This document shows, piece after piece, positions 7,120 through 16,245 of a stretch of DNA of 64,000 nt; position 1 is the stretch's first letter; every line of letters begins with the position of its first letter. The notes under the pieces were generated by a model. The model was not told the origin of the DNA. It made no database searches and worked only from the letters and a program-made list of their open reading frames with translations. This DNA is from Planctomycetaceae bacterium (GTDB taxonomy: Bacteria; Planctomycetota; Planctomycetia; Planctomycetales; Planctomycetaceae), in NCBI GenBank assembly GCA_021732845.1, contig JAKFUF010000077.1, forward strand, positions 1 through 64,000. Direction: 5' to 3'. Made by a program: the position numbers and the translations under genes.

Positions 7120-8328
7120 TCACTGCGCGGCGGCCATCTCGCGCAGCACCTCGCACACCACCCGGGCACCTTCGTCCACCTGTTCGGCGGTGATGTTCAG
7201 GGCGGGCAAGAGGCGGATGACGGTGTCGTGCGTGCAGTTGATCAGCACCCCGCGCTCCATGCACCTGGCCACGGCGGGCGTGCCGGTGATCGTCAGGTCG
7301 AGGCCGATCATCATCCCGCGGATCCGCAGTTCCCGGATGATCGGGATCTCCTGCTGCAGTTTGGTGAAGTGCTCGCGGAAGCGGGCGGACATCACCTTCA
7401 CATTCTCCAGCAGGTGATCCTGCTCGATCGTTTCGACCGTCGCCAGTCCGGCGGCCATCGCCAGCGGGTTGCCGCCAAAAGTGCTGGCGTGCTTGCCCGG
7501 TTTGAGCATCGCCGCGATCTCTGTTTTGGCGATCATGGCACCGCAAGCCACGCCACCGGCCAGCCCCTTGGCCATGGTGAAAATGTCCGGCTGGACGCCC
7601 CACTGCTGGTAGCCGAACCACGTTCCCGTACGGCCCATGCAGGTCTGGACTTCATCGAAAATCAACAGGGCACCGGCATCGTCGGCAATTTTTCGCAGGC
7701 TGGCCAGATAGCCCTCGTTGGGCAGGTTGATGCCGCCTTCGCCCTGGACCGGCTCGAGCATGAGAGCCACGGTCTCTTTGTCGACGAGACGTTTCGCCGC
7801 CTCCAAGTCGTTCAGCGGCGCGTACTCGAAGCCGGGCATCAGCGGGCCGATCCCCTCGTGATACTTCGGCTGCGCCGTCGCCGTCACCGTGGCATAGGTT
7901 CGTCCGTGAAAACTGTTGGAGAAGGTGATGATCTTGAACTTGCCCTGGGGTGCGCCCCACACGCGGGCCAGCTTGAAAGCCGCCTCGTTCGCCTCGGCAC
8001 CGCTGTTGCAGAAGAACGCCTGCCCAAAACTCCGCGAACAGAGTGCCTCGGCAAACCGTCCCTGAGCCTCCGTGTACCACGTGTTCGGGATATGGATCAG
8101 GTGCGCGACCTGTTCCTGCAACGCCTTGACCACGCGCGGCGGACAGTGCCCGAGGATTCCGCAGCCCCAGCCGGGAAACAGGTCGAGGTATTTTTTCCCC
8201 TCGGCATCCCAGACAGAGGAGCCCTCGCCATGCACCAGGCTGATCGGATAGCGAACGTAATTGGGGATGACATGCTGCTGAAACAGCGAAATGGTGTCGG
8301 CACTGGAACGCGTGGCGGCTGGGTGCAT
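7120..8328 (-). CDS. argD: Acetylornithine/class III PLP aminotransferase
   Basis: The 402-residue protein fits a class III aminotransferase at the usual ArgD length. Motifs: [14 protein letters not shown] near 51-64, [18 protein letters not shown] (phosphate and substrate binding), [25 protein letters not shown] with D225 contacting the pyridine nitrogen, and TMAKGLAGG with K254 as the PLP lysine. The C-terminus has [13 protein letters not shown]. ArgD converts N-acetylglutamate semialdehyde to N-acetylornithine in cytosolic arginine synthesis. Close relatives act on ornithine or succinylornithine, so the exact substrate is inferred. It is the last of the same-strand genes moeA, lnt, argD, but gaps of 183-257 bp argue against a single tight operon. 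Confidence 0.9.
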   Translation of the reverse strand: MHPAATRSSADTISLFQQHVIPNYVRYPISLVHGEGSSVWDAEGKKYLDLFPGWGCGILGHCPPRVVKALQEQVAHLIHIPNTWYTEAQGRFAEALCSRSFGQAFFCNSGAEANEAAFKLARVWGAPQGKFKIITFSNSFHGRTYATVTATAQPKYHEGIGPLMPGFEYAPLNDLEAAKRLVDKETVALMLEPVQGEGGINLPNEGYLASLRKIADDAGALLIFDEVQTCMGRTGTWFGYQQWGVQPDIFTMAKGLAGGVACGAMIAKTEIAAMLKPGKHASTFGGNPLAMAAGLATVETIEQDHLLENVKVMSARFREHFTKLQQEIPIIRELRIRGMMIGLDLTITGTPAVARCMERGVLINCTHDTVIRLLPALNITAEQVDEGARVVCEVLREMAAAQ

Positions 8329-8511
8329 GGTGTCGATTCTAAATCACGAAAGACGAGCACGATTTTTCAGAACGCGGCGAATGGCCAAAGATTATACGCG
8401 GTCCCGCGGATGGCGAGCGGCATTTTAGCGTTGGGGCGTTCTTTCCAAAACGCCGGGGGTGAATTCCGTCAGCGACAAAGAGCGGGTCCGCGACCTGTTG
8501 TTACCGCGATC

Positions 8512-10323
8512 CTATGTCCCGAGCGCGGCCACCTTCTGTGGCTTGCGCTGAGCCGCGCGACGGGCAACGGGGGCGATCGTGATCCCAAAGCAACATGCGA
8601 GGCACAAGCCAGAGAACCAGTCTCCCGCGACAAGGTACAGGCTGCCCCGGCTGTCGAGCGGGACGGTGTCCACCAGCACGGCGTCCACCTGTTTTGACGC
8701 TCCCGTCCCCTTCAAATCCTGAGCCACGCTGCGGACGACACCGTCGCCATCAATGATGGCGGAGATGCCGGTGTTCGCGGCGCGGACCAGCGGAGTTCGG
8801 AGTTCGACGCTGCGGAAGGCGGCGGTGATCAGGTGCTGATCGTGTTCGCTGGAGCCATGAAACCAGCCGTCGTTGGAGAGATTGACCAGCAGGTCGACCT
8901 TCTGCAGTTTTCCGGCCGCATTCTTCTGGCGGGTCGCTGCCACGATGCCCCGCACGAAGTGCGGCACCGTGTCTTCAAAGCAGATGACCGGCGCGCAGCG
9001 GAATTTGCGAAAGGCAAACGCCGCGCTGGCCTTCCCCTTGTTGATCCCGAAATCTCCGCGGTAGGTCGTCATCCCCTCCATGAACGGCAAGTCATTGATC
9101 CACGGGATGTATTCGCCAAAGACAACCCGGTGAATCTTGTCGTACCGGCCGGCCACGCCGTCTGGCCGAAAGAATGCCGCCGAGTTGTAAACGGACATCT
9201 GCTTCATGTCGGCTTCAACCGTCGTCAGGCCGATCAGCGTGGCGGCACCGGCCTTCTGGCTCATGTCACGCAGGATTTTCTCGGAGTTCTGCTGGTGCAA
9301 CTGGCGGATTCCGAACCCGTCATATTTGGCATCCAATGCGGCGATCCGGTCGTGACCCGGCGTCGACAGCAATGGGGCGGGAAACATCCCCTCCGGCCAG
9401 ACGATCAAGTCCGGCTGCTGCTGAACAGCCAGCGAAGTCAGGTAGTCATAAGCGAGATACTGCTTCTGCAGCATGACCGGGTCGTGCTTGAGCGACGCCG
9501 GAAAGTTTCCCTGAATCAGCGCGACACGAGGTCCGGGCGCGAACGCCGCGTGGCTCCGCTGCCAGAAGCCATAGCACAGCACAATCCCAAAAATTCCCAG
9601 ACAGGCCAGGATTTGAACGAGCGGACGACGGGGGGAGACGATGGCGGGGTCGTTTCCAGCCGAGACAGCGGGCAGCAACTGGCAAAACCGAAACCAGCCA
9701 GGTGGCAGCACGGCCACGAGTGTCGCCGACGTCAGGACCAGCAGGAAGGACACCCCATACGCACCCGTGATGTCAGAAATCTGAATCAATTCCACCCAGC
9801 GATACTGGCTGTGCCCCAGGTCGTACCACGGGAAGCCGGTCATGAGATGAGCGCGCAGCAATTCCAGCCCCGTCCAGGCAACAGGTGCCGCAACCATCAG
9901 CGGTACGCGATACTGATGCACGGCGGCCCGCGAGATGCCGATGAAGATCGGAAAATAGGCCGCGAGATAGGCTGAGAGCGCGACCCAGGCGATGTACATC
10001 GTGGGATCGCCAAGCCGCATCCATTGCAGAGACGCCAGCCAGAACACAAGCCCGCCAACATAAGCCGAGCGGTACATCCTGGCCGTCGGCCGCTCAATGC
10101 GGATGAGGGCCAGCAGAGGCACTAGGCAGATCCAGCCCAGCGGCCCCCAGTCGAGCGGCGTAAACGCGCCCCACATCAGCACTGCCGACAGGCAACTGGC
10201 GGTCAGCGATGCCAGCCGTGAGGCGGGCGCCGTCCGGGCGGCCGCAATGATTTCAGCGGGCGTGGCGTCACGAGACGTTCTCGGAACGAGGGCAGCGGGG
10301 CGAGTCATTGTCGCGGTCGCCAT
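8512..10323 (-). CDS. lnt: Apolipoprotein N-acyltransferase
   Basis: Lnt transfers an acyl chain from phospholipid to the N-terminal cysteine of lipoproteins in the inner membrane. The 603-residue protein has several N-terminal membrane helices (about residues 40-240), then a nitrilase-like periplasmic domain starting RVALIQGNF. The catalytic triad is visible: E311 in VWPEGMFP, K396 in YDKIHR and C448 in [18 protein letters not shown] and [26 protein letters not shown] are also family hallmarks. A last hydrophobic helix lies near the C-terminus. It is about 90 residues longer than the E. coli enzyme, mainly in the N-terminus and in the [14 protein letters not shown] insert. The many lipoprotein-like genes in the window are plausible substrates. 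Confidence 0.93.
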   Translation of the reverse strand: MATATMTRPAALVPRTSRDATPAEIIAAARTAPASRLASLTASCLSAVLMWGAFTPLDWGPLGWICLVPLLALIRIERPTARMYRSAYVGGLVFWLASLQWMRLGDPTMYIAWVALSAYLAAYFPIFIGISRAAVHQYRVPLMVAAPVAWTGLELLRAHLMTGFPWYDLGHSQYRWVELIQISDITGAYGVSFLLVLTSATLVAVLPPGWFRFCQLLPAVSAGNDPAIVSPRRPLVQILACLGIFGIVLCYGFWQRSHAAFAPGPRVALIQGNFPASLKHDPVMLQKQYLAYDYLTSLAVQQQPDLIVWPEGMFPAPLLSTPGHDRIAALDAKYDGFGIRQLHQQNSEKILRDMSQKAGAATLIGLTTVEADMKQMSVYNSAAFFRPDGVAGRYDKIHRVVFGEYIPWINDLPFMEGMTTYRGDFGINKGKASAAFAFRKFRCAPVICFEDTVPHFVRGIVAATRQKNAAGKLQKVDLLVNLSNDGWFHGSSEHDQHLITAAFRSVELRTPLVRAANTGISAIIDGDGVVRSVAQDLKGTGASKQVDAVLVDTVPLDSRGSLYLVAGDWFSGLCLACCFGITIAPVARRAAQRKPQKVAALGT

Positions 10324-10469
10324 ATCTCCATCCTTGGAGCAGCTTGAGGTGGTGCGTCATGTGCGGCGACATCAACTGCGGAGGGAGGCCGTCGCGTTCA
10401 ATTTCAACAAGTCTTGGTCGTGGCCGATTCAAAAGCGTTGTCGCTGGGCTGCACGGATCTCAAATGCCA

Positions 10470-10577
10470 AATCTTAAAACTGACAGTAATAATACCTTTT
10501 ACGGCACCGTTCATCCTGGGATTCATTTGCAAGACAACGCTGTTTTAAGTCGTTTTGCTGTGAAATTTGAAATTCCG
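10470..10577. repeat. Diverged family B element between moeA and lnt
   Basis: ATCTTAAAACTGACAGTAAT at the left and TTTTGCTGTGAAATTTGAAA at the right resemble, in opposite orientation, the two arms of the perfect inverted repeat at 27750-27988. Here the arms are degraded and the spacer is about 50-60 bp. It occupies most of the 257-bp gap between the moeA stop and the lnt start, where I find no gene. Confidence 0.55.
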
Positions 10578-10580
10578 TTT

Positions 10581-11798
10581 TCACCACGGAATCACCTGCA
10601 GCATTTCCCCTGCCGCATGCACTGCGTCCCCCGCGGGAAACACAGCCATGCAGTTGGCTTCCACGGTGGCGGACAGGTCGGCCGAACCGACCCAAGGGAC
10701 CAACTGGCACAGGGGGCCTGCTGGTGTGAAGGAGAGCTGCGCCGGATGATAGGTGGGACGACTGCCGACATGCGTAAACGGCTCGGTCAAGCGGGCAAAA
10801 GTCGATTTGGGAGTAATGTCAGCCAAGCCACGCATCAAGTTTAGGACCGGACGGACGAAAAGTTCGAAGCAGACCATACTTCCAACCGGATTTCCCGGCA
10901 AGCCGAAAACCAGCGTGGCTCCGCCCTTGCGCCTGTGGACTCCGAACCACAGAGGCTGGCCCGGTTTGACCCGGACCTTGTGAAACACCTGTTCGACACC
11001 GAGATCTTGCAGTGCTCCGGGAACAAGGTCGAGATTCCCGGCCGAAACTCCTCCAGACAACAGCAGGACATCCAATTCGAGCCCCGCGGCGATTTTCTCC
11101 TTCAAATGCCCGATCTCATCCCGCGCGATGCCCAGCGGGACCGGCGTGGCTCCGGCCTGATGGACCTGCGCGACCAGCATCGTTTCATTGGAATTCCGGA
11201 TTTGACCGGGACCCGGTGTGTCGTCGACGGGAACCAGTTCATCCCCGGTCGCCAACACCCCCACGCGTGGAGCAACCTCGACCGCGACGGTTGCCCGCCC
11301 CAACTCCGCCAAACATCCCAGTTCCTGTGCCCGCAGCAAACGACCTGCCTCTAACACAGATTCGCCAACCCGCGTAGATTGACCGCGGCGCAGAATGTTC
11401 CGGCCAGTGATGAACTGTGGAGCGTCGATCTGAGCATGGATGGCATTGCCTTCCTTAATGACTTCCACGACTTCGATGGGCACGACCGCATCGGCCCCGT
11501 CTGGCAGGGGAGCCCCTGTCATGATGCGGGTGGCATGCCCGGGTGAAACCGCTCGGGTGGGCACACGGCCGGCAGTCACCTCTTCGATTTGGGCGAGCCG
11601 AACCTTGCCGCCAGCAAGGTCCGCCACACAAACGGCGAAGCCATCCATCAAGGCCTTGTCAAACGGTGGCGAGTCGGTATCGGCGACGATCTCCTCGCGC
11701 AGGACGTGCCCCAGCGCTCCGGCCAAGGGCACAGGCGTTGTGCCACCAGACTTGGCGTGGCTCAGAATCGTGGCGAGGGCCTCGTCAACCGTCAACAT
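10581..11798 (-). CDS. moeA: Molybdopterin molybdenumtransferase MoeA
   Basis: MoeA inserts molybdate into adenylylated molybdopterin to finish the molybdenum cofactor in the cytosol. The 405-residue length is standard. Motifs: DSPPFDKALMDGFAV near 42-56 (domain I), GRVPTRAV..GHATRIMTGAPLPDGADAVVPIE, VGVLATGDELVPVDDTPGPG, RNSNETML, and LLSGGVSAGNLDLVP in the MPT-binding domain. In the C-terminal domain, FGLPGNPVGSMVCFELFV is present. The PPFDN position reads PPFDK and the GGVSVG(D/E) position reads GGVSAGN; both are mild deviations. No other Mo-cofactor gene is nearby. The gene ends next to the family B repeat at 10470-10577. Confidence 0.93.
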   Translation of the reverse strand: MLTVDEALATILSHAKSGGTTPVPLAGALGHVLREEIVADTDSPPFDKALMDGFAVCVADLAGGKVRLAQIEEVTAGRVPTRAVSPGHATRIMTGAPLPDGADAVVPIEVVEVIKEGNAIHAQIDAPQFITGRNILRRGQSTRVGESVLEAGRLLRAQELGCLAELGRATVAVEVAPRVGVLATGDELVPVDDTPGPGQIRNSNETMLVAQVHQAGATPVPLGIARDEIGHLKEKIAAGLELDVLLLSGGVSAGNLDLVPGALQDLGVEQVFHKVRVKPGQPLWFGVHRRKGGATLVFGLPGNPVGSMVCFELFVRPVLNLMRGLADITPKSTFARLTEPFTHVGSRPTYHPAQLSFTPAGPLCQLVPWVGSADLSATVEANCMAVFPAGDAVHAAGEMLQVIPW

Positions 11799-11878
11799 GG
11801 CATGAATTGGTCAAGGTGAGATCAGAGATGCAGGCGGCTTGTCGTGAATCAATGCGGGAACCAGGCGACAGGGAATTG

Positions 11879-11908
11879 AACAGGATGAACAGGATTGAAA
11901 GGATGAGA
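11879..11908. repeat. Short GGAT-rich intergenic direct repeat
   Basis: AACAGGATGAACAGGATTGA followed by AAGGATGAGA contains three GGAT units at about 10-bp spacing. The same word family appears in the arms and spacer of the inverted repeat at 3744-3834. It sits between the divergent-facing ends of moeA (start side) and the DUF1080 gene (stop side). Confidence 0.5.
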
Positions 11909-11950
11909 GAGGAAATTTGAAATTCTCTTCAGAGACTCGCAAGAGCGAAA

Positions 11951-11978
11951 ACAGCCCTGCGGCATGCCGCAGGGCTGT
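11951..11978 (-). terminator. Rho-independent terminator of the DUF1080 gene
   Basis: A perfect 28-bp palindrome (arm ACAGCCCTGCGGCA, then its complement) begins 17 bp beyond the stop at 11995. On the minus strand it is followed by TTTTCGCTC, so a strong GC hairpin plus short U-run is present in the direction of the DUF1080 gene. Confidence 0.8.
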
Positions 11979-11994
11979 CGGGCTCATCGCGCGA

Positions 11995-12696
11995 CTATTT
12001 GGCCGCGGGCAGTTCCTTGATGTAGACGTTCTTGAAGTACAGTGTGTTCCCGTGGTTCTGGAGTTCGATCTGGCCGGTCGGATAGATCGGCTTGTCGCGC
12101 TCCCAGTAGTTTTCCAGGGTCACATTGTCGACGACCAGTTCGCCGTTCAGTTTGATGGTCACTTTTTCACCGACCATCTTGATGTGGAACGTGTTCCATT
12201 CGCCGATCGGTTTGTCCGCCGTCTTGTCGGGCTTGGACGGGTTCTTCTGGTTGTTGTAGAGCCCGCCCGAGCCGATGTTGTTGAGAGCCACGTCCCAGAT
12301 TTGAACCTGGGGGCTGCCGCGCAGGTAGATTCCGCTGTCGCCTTTGGGCAGGATCTTCCAGTCGACGTACATTTCAAAGTCGCCATAGTCCTTGATCGTG
12401 CAGAGCGAGTCGCCCTTGCCATCGAACACCAGCACGCCATCGACGACCTTCCAGTGAGCCGCCATCTTCTCGTCGGCTTTGGCCTGGGCTGCGGCGAGGT
12501 CCTCCTTGGACATCTTCGCCCGGCTCTTCGGGTCGCCGACCAGGCCCTTCCAGTTGGTCAGATCCTTGCCATTGAACACCGCCGTATACCCCTCGGGCGG
12601 GGTGTTGTCCTTCTTCTCTTCGGCGTTGACCGCGGAGAACGCCGCGGCAGAAATGAGGGCGAGGGACGCCAGGAGCCAGACACGCTTCAGCAGCAT
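11995..12696 (-). CDS. DUF1080 (3-keto-disaccharide hydrolase-like) secreted protein
   Basis: From ATG 12696 the protein has 233 residues with a clear signal peptide (LLKRVWLLASLALISAAAFSAVNA). The mature part is a DUF1080 concanavalin-like domain: GYTAVFNGKDLTNWKG at the start, DGVLVFDGKGDSLCTIKDYGDF, GDSGIYLRGSPQVQIWD in the centre, and GQIELQNHG..LYFKNVYIKEL at the end. The family binds or cleaves glycans and is heavily expanded in planctomycetes; some members hydrolyse 3-keto-glycosides. An insert with AAAQAKADEKMAAHW lies after the first strand. The frame continues to 12753, but the signal peptide fixes the start. It has its own terminator at 11951-11978, so it is probably monocistronic. 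Confidence 0.88.
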   Translation of the reverse strand: MLLKRVWLLASLALISAAAFSAVNAEEKKDNTPPEGYTAVFNGKDLTNWKGLVGDPKSRAKMSKEDLAAAQAKADEKMAAHWKVVDGVLVFDGKGDSLCTIKDYGDFEMYVDWKILPKGDSGIYLRGSPQVQIWDVALNNIGSGGLYNNQKNPSKPDKTADKPIGEWNTFHIKMVGEKVTIKLNGELVVDNVTLENYWERDKPIYPTGQIELQNHGNTLYFKNVYIKELPAAK

Positions 12697-12960
12697 GGGA
12701 CATTCCTTCAGTGAGGTCGATCGGTGAGAAGCCAACGGGCCGATTGTAGCCATTCCCGCGCCGTCTCACAGGGCATCAGACGGGCGAGTCCGTGCAAGGG
12801 CGTGCGCCCCCATTCGCGCGTGACATTGGCCGTGATGAAAGCCGATCTGCATGAGGAGATGGGTCTGGGACTCGTAGAGCCTGCGAAGCCAGACGATTGG
12901 TTCGTCCCATCGACTTTCAAGTCACTCAAAAGGCCGGTCGGATTGAGCTTTCAGCACGCT

Positions 12961-14598
12961 TCACTCGCTGTAATTCTCCAGCGCTTCCTGCACGCGAGCT
13001 TCCTCCAGGTCGAGCATCCGTTCAATCTGACGGCAGATCTCCTGGGGGACGAGTCCGTGCCTGGCGAGTTCAGACAATTTGCGGCGCTGGACCGTCAAGA
13101 CCTCCAGGGTCAGGTGGCAGAGTGAGTCGACCGGCGGCGTCGAATCTCCCGTGATTTCCGGCGCGAGTTCGGCGGCGAGCAGCCGCCAGTAACGTTCTCG
13201 AAGGTGCCCGACCGCCCCCTCGACATCATGGTCCTTGGCGTTCTCCGCCCGGATTGCCTCCAAGTCCAGATGATGCAGGGCCGCGTACAGGATTTCCCGC
13301 CGGGCCTCGGTCGCAGCGTTGGAATGCTCCTCGGCTTCGGGGGCCACATTCAGCCACCGAATCAACGCCGCCAGCGTCTGGCCCTGCAAAATCAGCGTAC
13401 ACAGCACCACGGCGAACGCGACCAGGACCACAATGTTGCGGTTCGGCAGGGGCGAACCGTCGGCAGTCAGCCGCGGCAGCGCCAGTGCCGCGGCAATTGT
13501 CACCACGCCCCGCATGCCGGCCCAACCCAGGACCACCAGGTCGCGCGCCCTCGGCCGTGGCTCACTTTCACGCACGCTGCGAAACAGCAGCCGGGGAATG
13601 TACGCCGAGGGAAAGACCCACAGCATGCGGACAGCGATCACCGTGACGCACACCAGCCCTGTCAGCAGCAGCAATTCGGCCAGCGGCCGTTGCGACACGG
13701 CGTCGAACGCCAGCGGAATCTGCAGGCCGATTAACGTGAACGCCAGGCCGTTGAGCACAAACACCAGCACATCCCAGGTCGCGGTGGCATGCAGCCGGGT
13801 GCTGGGCGCGAAAATCGTCGAGGCATGTTTTGAGACGTACATCCCCGCCGCGACCGTGGCCAGCACACCCGAAACGTCCATCAGTTCCGCCGGGATGTAG
13901 GCCGCGAACGGCGTCAGCAGCGTGAAGACGCTTTCAATGGTCGCGTCTTTGATTTGCCGATGAGCCCACACCGCCAGCCACCCGATGGCAATCCCCACCG
14001 CGACACCGCCCACCGGTGCCAGCAGGAAATGCATGGCCGCTTCGCTCGGCGAGAACACACCCGTCACGGCGGCAGCAACGGCACTGCGATACAACACCAG
14101 GCCGGTGGCGTCGTTGACCAGACTCTCGCCCTCGATGACCGTCACCAGCCGCGGTGGCAGCGGCAGCCGCTGAGTGACCGCGGCCGCAGCCACGGCGTCC
14201 GGCGGAGCCACAAGGGCACCCAGGGCAAAGGCCAGCGGCCACGACATTCCGTCGATGCACTCGTGCGCCAAAATGGCCACGACAACGGTCGTCGCCAGCA
14301 CCAGGCCAACGGCCAATAGGGAAATGGGCCGAAGGTTGGAACGAAAATCCCGCCACGACATTTGCCAGGCTGCCGCATACAGCAGCGGCGGCAGGAAGAC
14401 CAGCAGCACCGTTTCGGAATCAAACTCCAGATGCGGCAACCCCGGAATCCAGCCGAGCGTGGCTCCGGCCATGACCATCAGCGTGGGATACGGAATCAGA
14501 AACTTGCGTGACGCGAGAGCGAGCAGAGTGACGGCCGCCAAAAGCAGCAGAACCGTCGAAGCGGGGTTGGTCACCGGGCGACATTCTCCATGGGTCAT
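12961..14598 (-). CDS. CPA1-family Na+/H+ antiporter
   Basis: The 545-residue protein (ATG 14598) has about 12 membrane helices up to roughly residue 410, then a cytoplasmic tail of about 130 charged residues. CPA1 hallmarks are FLPPLLYAAAW, ALVAPPDAVAAAAVTQRL and EGESLVNDATGLVLYR, where the N-D pair (about 162-163) is the ion-binding site; GWAGMRGVVTIAAALALP is the second conserved block. It exchanges cytosolic Na+ for H+ (or the reverse) across the inner membrane. The start is uncertain: ATGs at 14628 and 14598 and a GTG at 14574 with an upstream GGAG are all possible. No regulator is adjacent. Confidence 0.9.
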   Translation of the reverse strand: MTHGECRPVTNPASTVLLLLAAVTLLALASRKFLIPYPTLMVMAGATLGWIPGLPHLEFDSETVLLVFLPPLLYAAAWQMSWRDFRSNLRPISLLAVGLVLATTVVVAILAHECIDGMSWPLAFALGALVAPPDAVAAAAVTQRLPLPPRLVTVIEGESLVNDATGLVLYRSAVAAAVTGVFSPSEAAMHFLLAPVGGVAVGIAIGWLAVWAHRQIKDATIESVFTLLTPFAAYIPAELMDVSGVLATVAAGMYVSKHASTIFAPSTRLHATATWDVLVFVLNGLAFTLIGLQIPLAFDAVSQRPLAELLLLTGLVCVTVIAVRMLWVFPSAYIPRLLFRSVRESEPRPRARDLVVLGWAGMRGVVTIAAALALPRLTADGSPLPNRNIVVLVAFAVVLCTLILQGQTLAALIRWLNVAPEAEEHSNAATEARREILYAALHHLDLEAIRAENAKDHDVEGAVGHLRERYWRLLAAELAPEITGDSTPPVDSLCHLTLEVLTVQRRKLSELARHGLVPQEICRQIERMLDLEEARVQEALENYSE

Positions 14599-14780
14599 CC
14601 TCCTGACGGCCGCAGCGAACGCCGGCAATCTGTCCGGTGTTTATACAGCATTGGTGACCAGCAAGTGAACCGGAATTCCGCACAGACACGCAGCATCGGT
14701 CACCGAGGCGGAAATGCCCGGCATGAGTGTGGCCTGCCACAAACCGCAACAGCGTTCACCACATCTCGCCCCGAGGCACA

Positions 14781-15044
14781 TTATGGAGAAAAGCCGAAAT
14801 GCTTGCACAATTCCATCTGATACCCATAGAACGCCTCGACGGTCGGGCTCTGCTCCGCGATCCACGAGAGTGGGTAATAAACGGCCATGACTGCCGTAAG
14901 CACCCACTCGCTTTCCGCGAATCCCAGCAGATGGACCAGGACGAAAACCGGAACGGGGCTCAAAACGTAGGCCAGCAGAATCAAAATCCCGCCCGTCACC
15001 GCAGTCGAGAGCCCAGACGCGGAACCACGACATCCTTCGTTCAT
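14781..15044 (-). CDS. Small membrane protein, paralogue 1 of a tandem set
   Basis: The 87-residue protein has a short polar N-terminus, a hydrophobic segment of about 35 residues (likely two helices; ILILLAYVLSPVPVFVLV) and a C-terminal region with YYPLSWIAEQSPTVEAFYGY ending GFSP. It aligns end to end with the protein at 15099-15362 (shared LLAYVLSP-PV, EWV, Y-P-SW-A, FY-YQ--LC). I know no family. The tandem arrangement suggests recent duplication. The C-terminal aromatic and Cys-containing stretch is the most conserved part. Confidence 0.78.
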   Translation of the reverse strand: MNEGCRGSASGLSTAVTGGILILLAYVLSPVPVFVLVHLLGFAESEWVLTAVMAVYYPLSWIAEQSPTVEAFYGYQMELCKHFGFSP

Positions 15045-15098
15045 GTCGACTCTCCCGCCGAGTCTCTGTCGTGGACTGCGGCGTGGCTGAATTGCTGG

Positions 15099-15362
15099 CT
15101 ATGGCACAATCCCAAGTTGCTCGCAAAGCTGACCTTGGTACTCGTAAAACCCATTGACAGTCTGACTGTTGTCCGCGGCCCACGAGATCGGGGTATAGAT
15201 TGTCTCTGTGGCCGACTGCACCCATTCATTGTCTTCAAATCCCGCGAAATACAGCAGGAGGTAGACGGGAATGGGGCTCAGAACGTACGCGAGCAACAAC
15301 ACAATCCCGCAGATCAGCGAGATCGTGAACCCGGACACCGCGCTTCGATCGTCGTCGTTCAT
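15099..15362 (-). CDS. Small membrane protein, paralogue 2 of a tandem set
   Basis: This 87-residue protein has the same length as its downstream neighbour (54 bp away) and the same plan: acidic N-terminus MNDDDRS, hydrophobic stretch ISLICGIVLLLAYVLSPIPV, then EWVQSATETIYTPISWAADN and a C-terminus with FYEYQGQLCEQLG. Function unknown. The paired hydrophobic helices split by a proline, with a conserved extramembrane tail, could suit a small membrane-bound partner of a larger complex, but nothing nearby identifies one. Confidence 0.78.
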   Translation of the reverse strand: MNDDDRSAVSGFTISLICGIVLLLAYVLSPIPVYLLLYFAGFEDNEWVQSATETIYTPISWAADNSQTVNGFYEYQGQLCEQLGIVP

Positions 15363-15401
15363 CCTTGAGCCTCCTCGACCAATTGGCTTTTGTCGAACAC
15401 G

Positions 15402-15570
15402 TCACATACTGGCAGATTTGTGCGTTCGAATGAAGGCCGGATGACATCGCCCGATCTCGGGCCATGGCGAACGGCGAATGCGGTCGCAGAGTTCATCCTG
15501 ATATTCGAAAAACAAGTTGATCGTCGGGTTGTTCTCCGCTGCCCAGATCACAGGGGCGTAAAAAGTCTGA
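15402..15570 (-). pseudogene. Decayed third copy of the small membrane protein
   Basis: In the minus-strand frame running through 15402-15764, the part from about 15570 downward encodes TFYAPVIWAAENNPTINLF followed by FEYQDELCDRI. This matches the C-terminal half of both intact paralogues (TIYTPISWAADNSQTVNGFY). The expected hydrophobic N-terminal half is missing; unrelated sequence precedes it, overlapping the start of the lipoprotein gene on the other strand. The C-terminus also runs on past the usual end. I read this as a truncated remnant. Confidence 0.65.
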
Positions 15571-15755
15571 ACGCCCTTCGGCAACCTCGAAAACTGGCCA
15601 GCTTGGCAGCCGCAGCGGCTGGTTGACAACTGCCCGGCCCGGAGCATAATAGAACCACCGTTCAAGAAAACCCTGAATGTAGCAGGAATTACGCCAAAAT
15701 GTGGTTCACTTCGCTTTCTGAGCCACACCCCGCATTGATCCCGGAGCAGTCGAAA

Positions 15756-16238
15756 ATGGTCCATGGTCCCCGTCAGTTGGTCGTGTCGGTCTTCGCGGCA
15801 TCCTTGCTCTTGGCGGGATGCACAGGCGACGCCACGAAAGCCCGTCCTCCCCTGGCCCCCTACTCTGGAATCGTCAAATACAAGGGCAAGCCGGTGGAAG
15901 GGGCTTCAGTCACGTTCATCATGGACGGGATGCCGCGCACGTCGATGGGTATGACGGATGCGGAAGGCAGGTTCAAGTTGACGACGTATGACACGAATGA
16001 CGGGGCCTTTGTCGGGTCCAACAAGGTCACGGTGGTCAAGTCGACAACCGCCGTTCCCGGCAAGGCCGCCGCGGATCTGAAGCCGGAGGACATGGCAAAA
16101 ATGAGCATGAGCGGCGCCCTGCAGCCTGGCATGCAATCCGACGTGATCCCCGCCAAGTATGCGGATGTGAAAACCACCACATTGAAGTACGAGGTCGTGG
16201 CGGGCGGCACCACCGACAAGGCAATCGATTTGGAATAA
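15756..16238 (+). CDS. Lipoprotein with carboxypeptidase-regulatory-like domain
   Basis: From ATG 15756 the protein has 160 residues. The signal ends in a lipobox LLLAGC, so the mature protein starts at Cys and should be lipidated. The domain has YSGIVKYKGKPVEGASVTF and TDAEGRFKLTTYD, the beta-sandwich pattern of carboxypeptidase-regulatory or transthyretin-like planctomycete lipoproteins, usually thought to be structural or binding modules. The second half has a Met-rich stretch (DMAKMSMSGALQPGM) and ends TTTLKYEVVAGGTTDKAIDLE-like. It lies 7 bp upstream of the cytochrome gene on the same strand, so it is probably the first gene of that transcript. Confidence 0.85.
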   Translation: MVHGPRQLVVSVFAASLLLAGCTGDATKARPPLAPYSGIVKYKGKPVEGASVTFIMDGMPRTSMGMTDAEGRFKLTTYDTNDGAFVGSNKVTVVKSTTAVPGKAAADLKPEDMAKMSMSGALQPGMQSDVIPAKYADVKTTTLKYEVVAGGTTDKAIDLE

Positions 16239-16245
16239 TCGCGAC

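Noticed and set aside
8435-8454. Terminator hairpin after lnt (GGCGTT/AACGCC)
   Set aside because: The stem is only six base pairs with no U-run in the lnt direction, so it is too weak to call.
12754-12960. Possible tRNA or small RNA (a GGTTCGTCCC word looks like a T-loop)
   Set aside because: I could not build acceptor, D and anticodon stems around it, and no CCA or consensus GTTCRA-loop is present.
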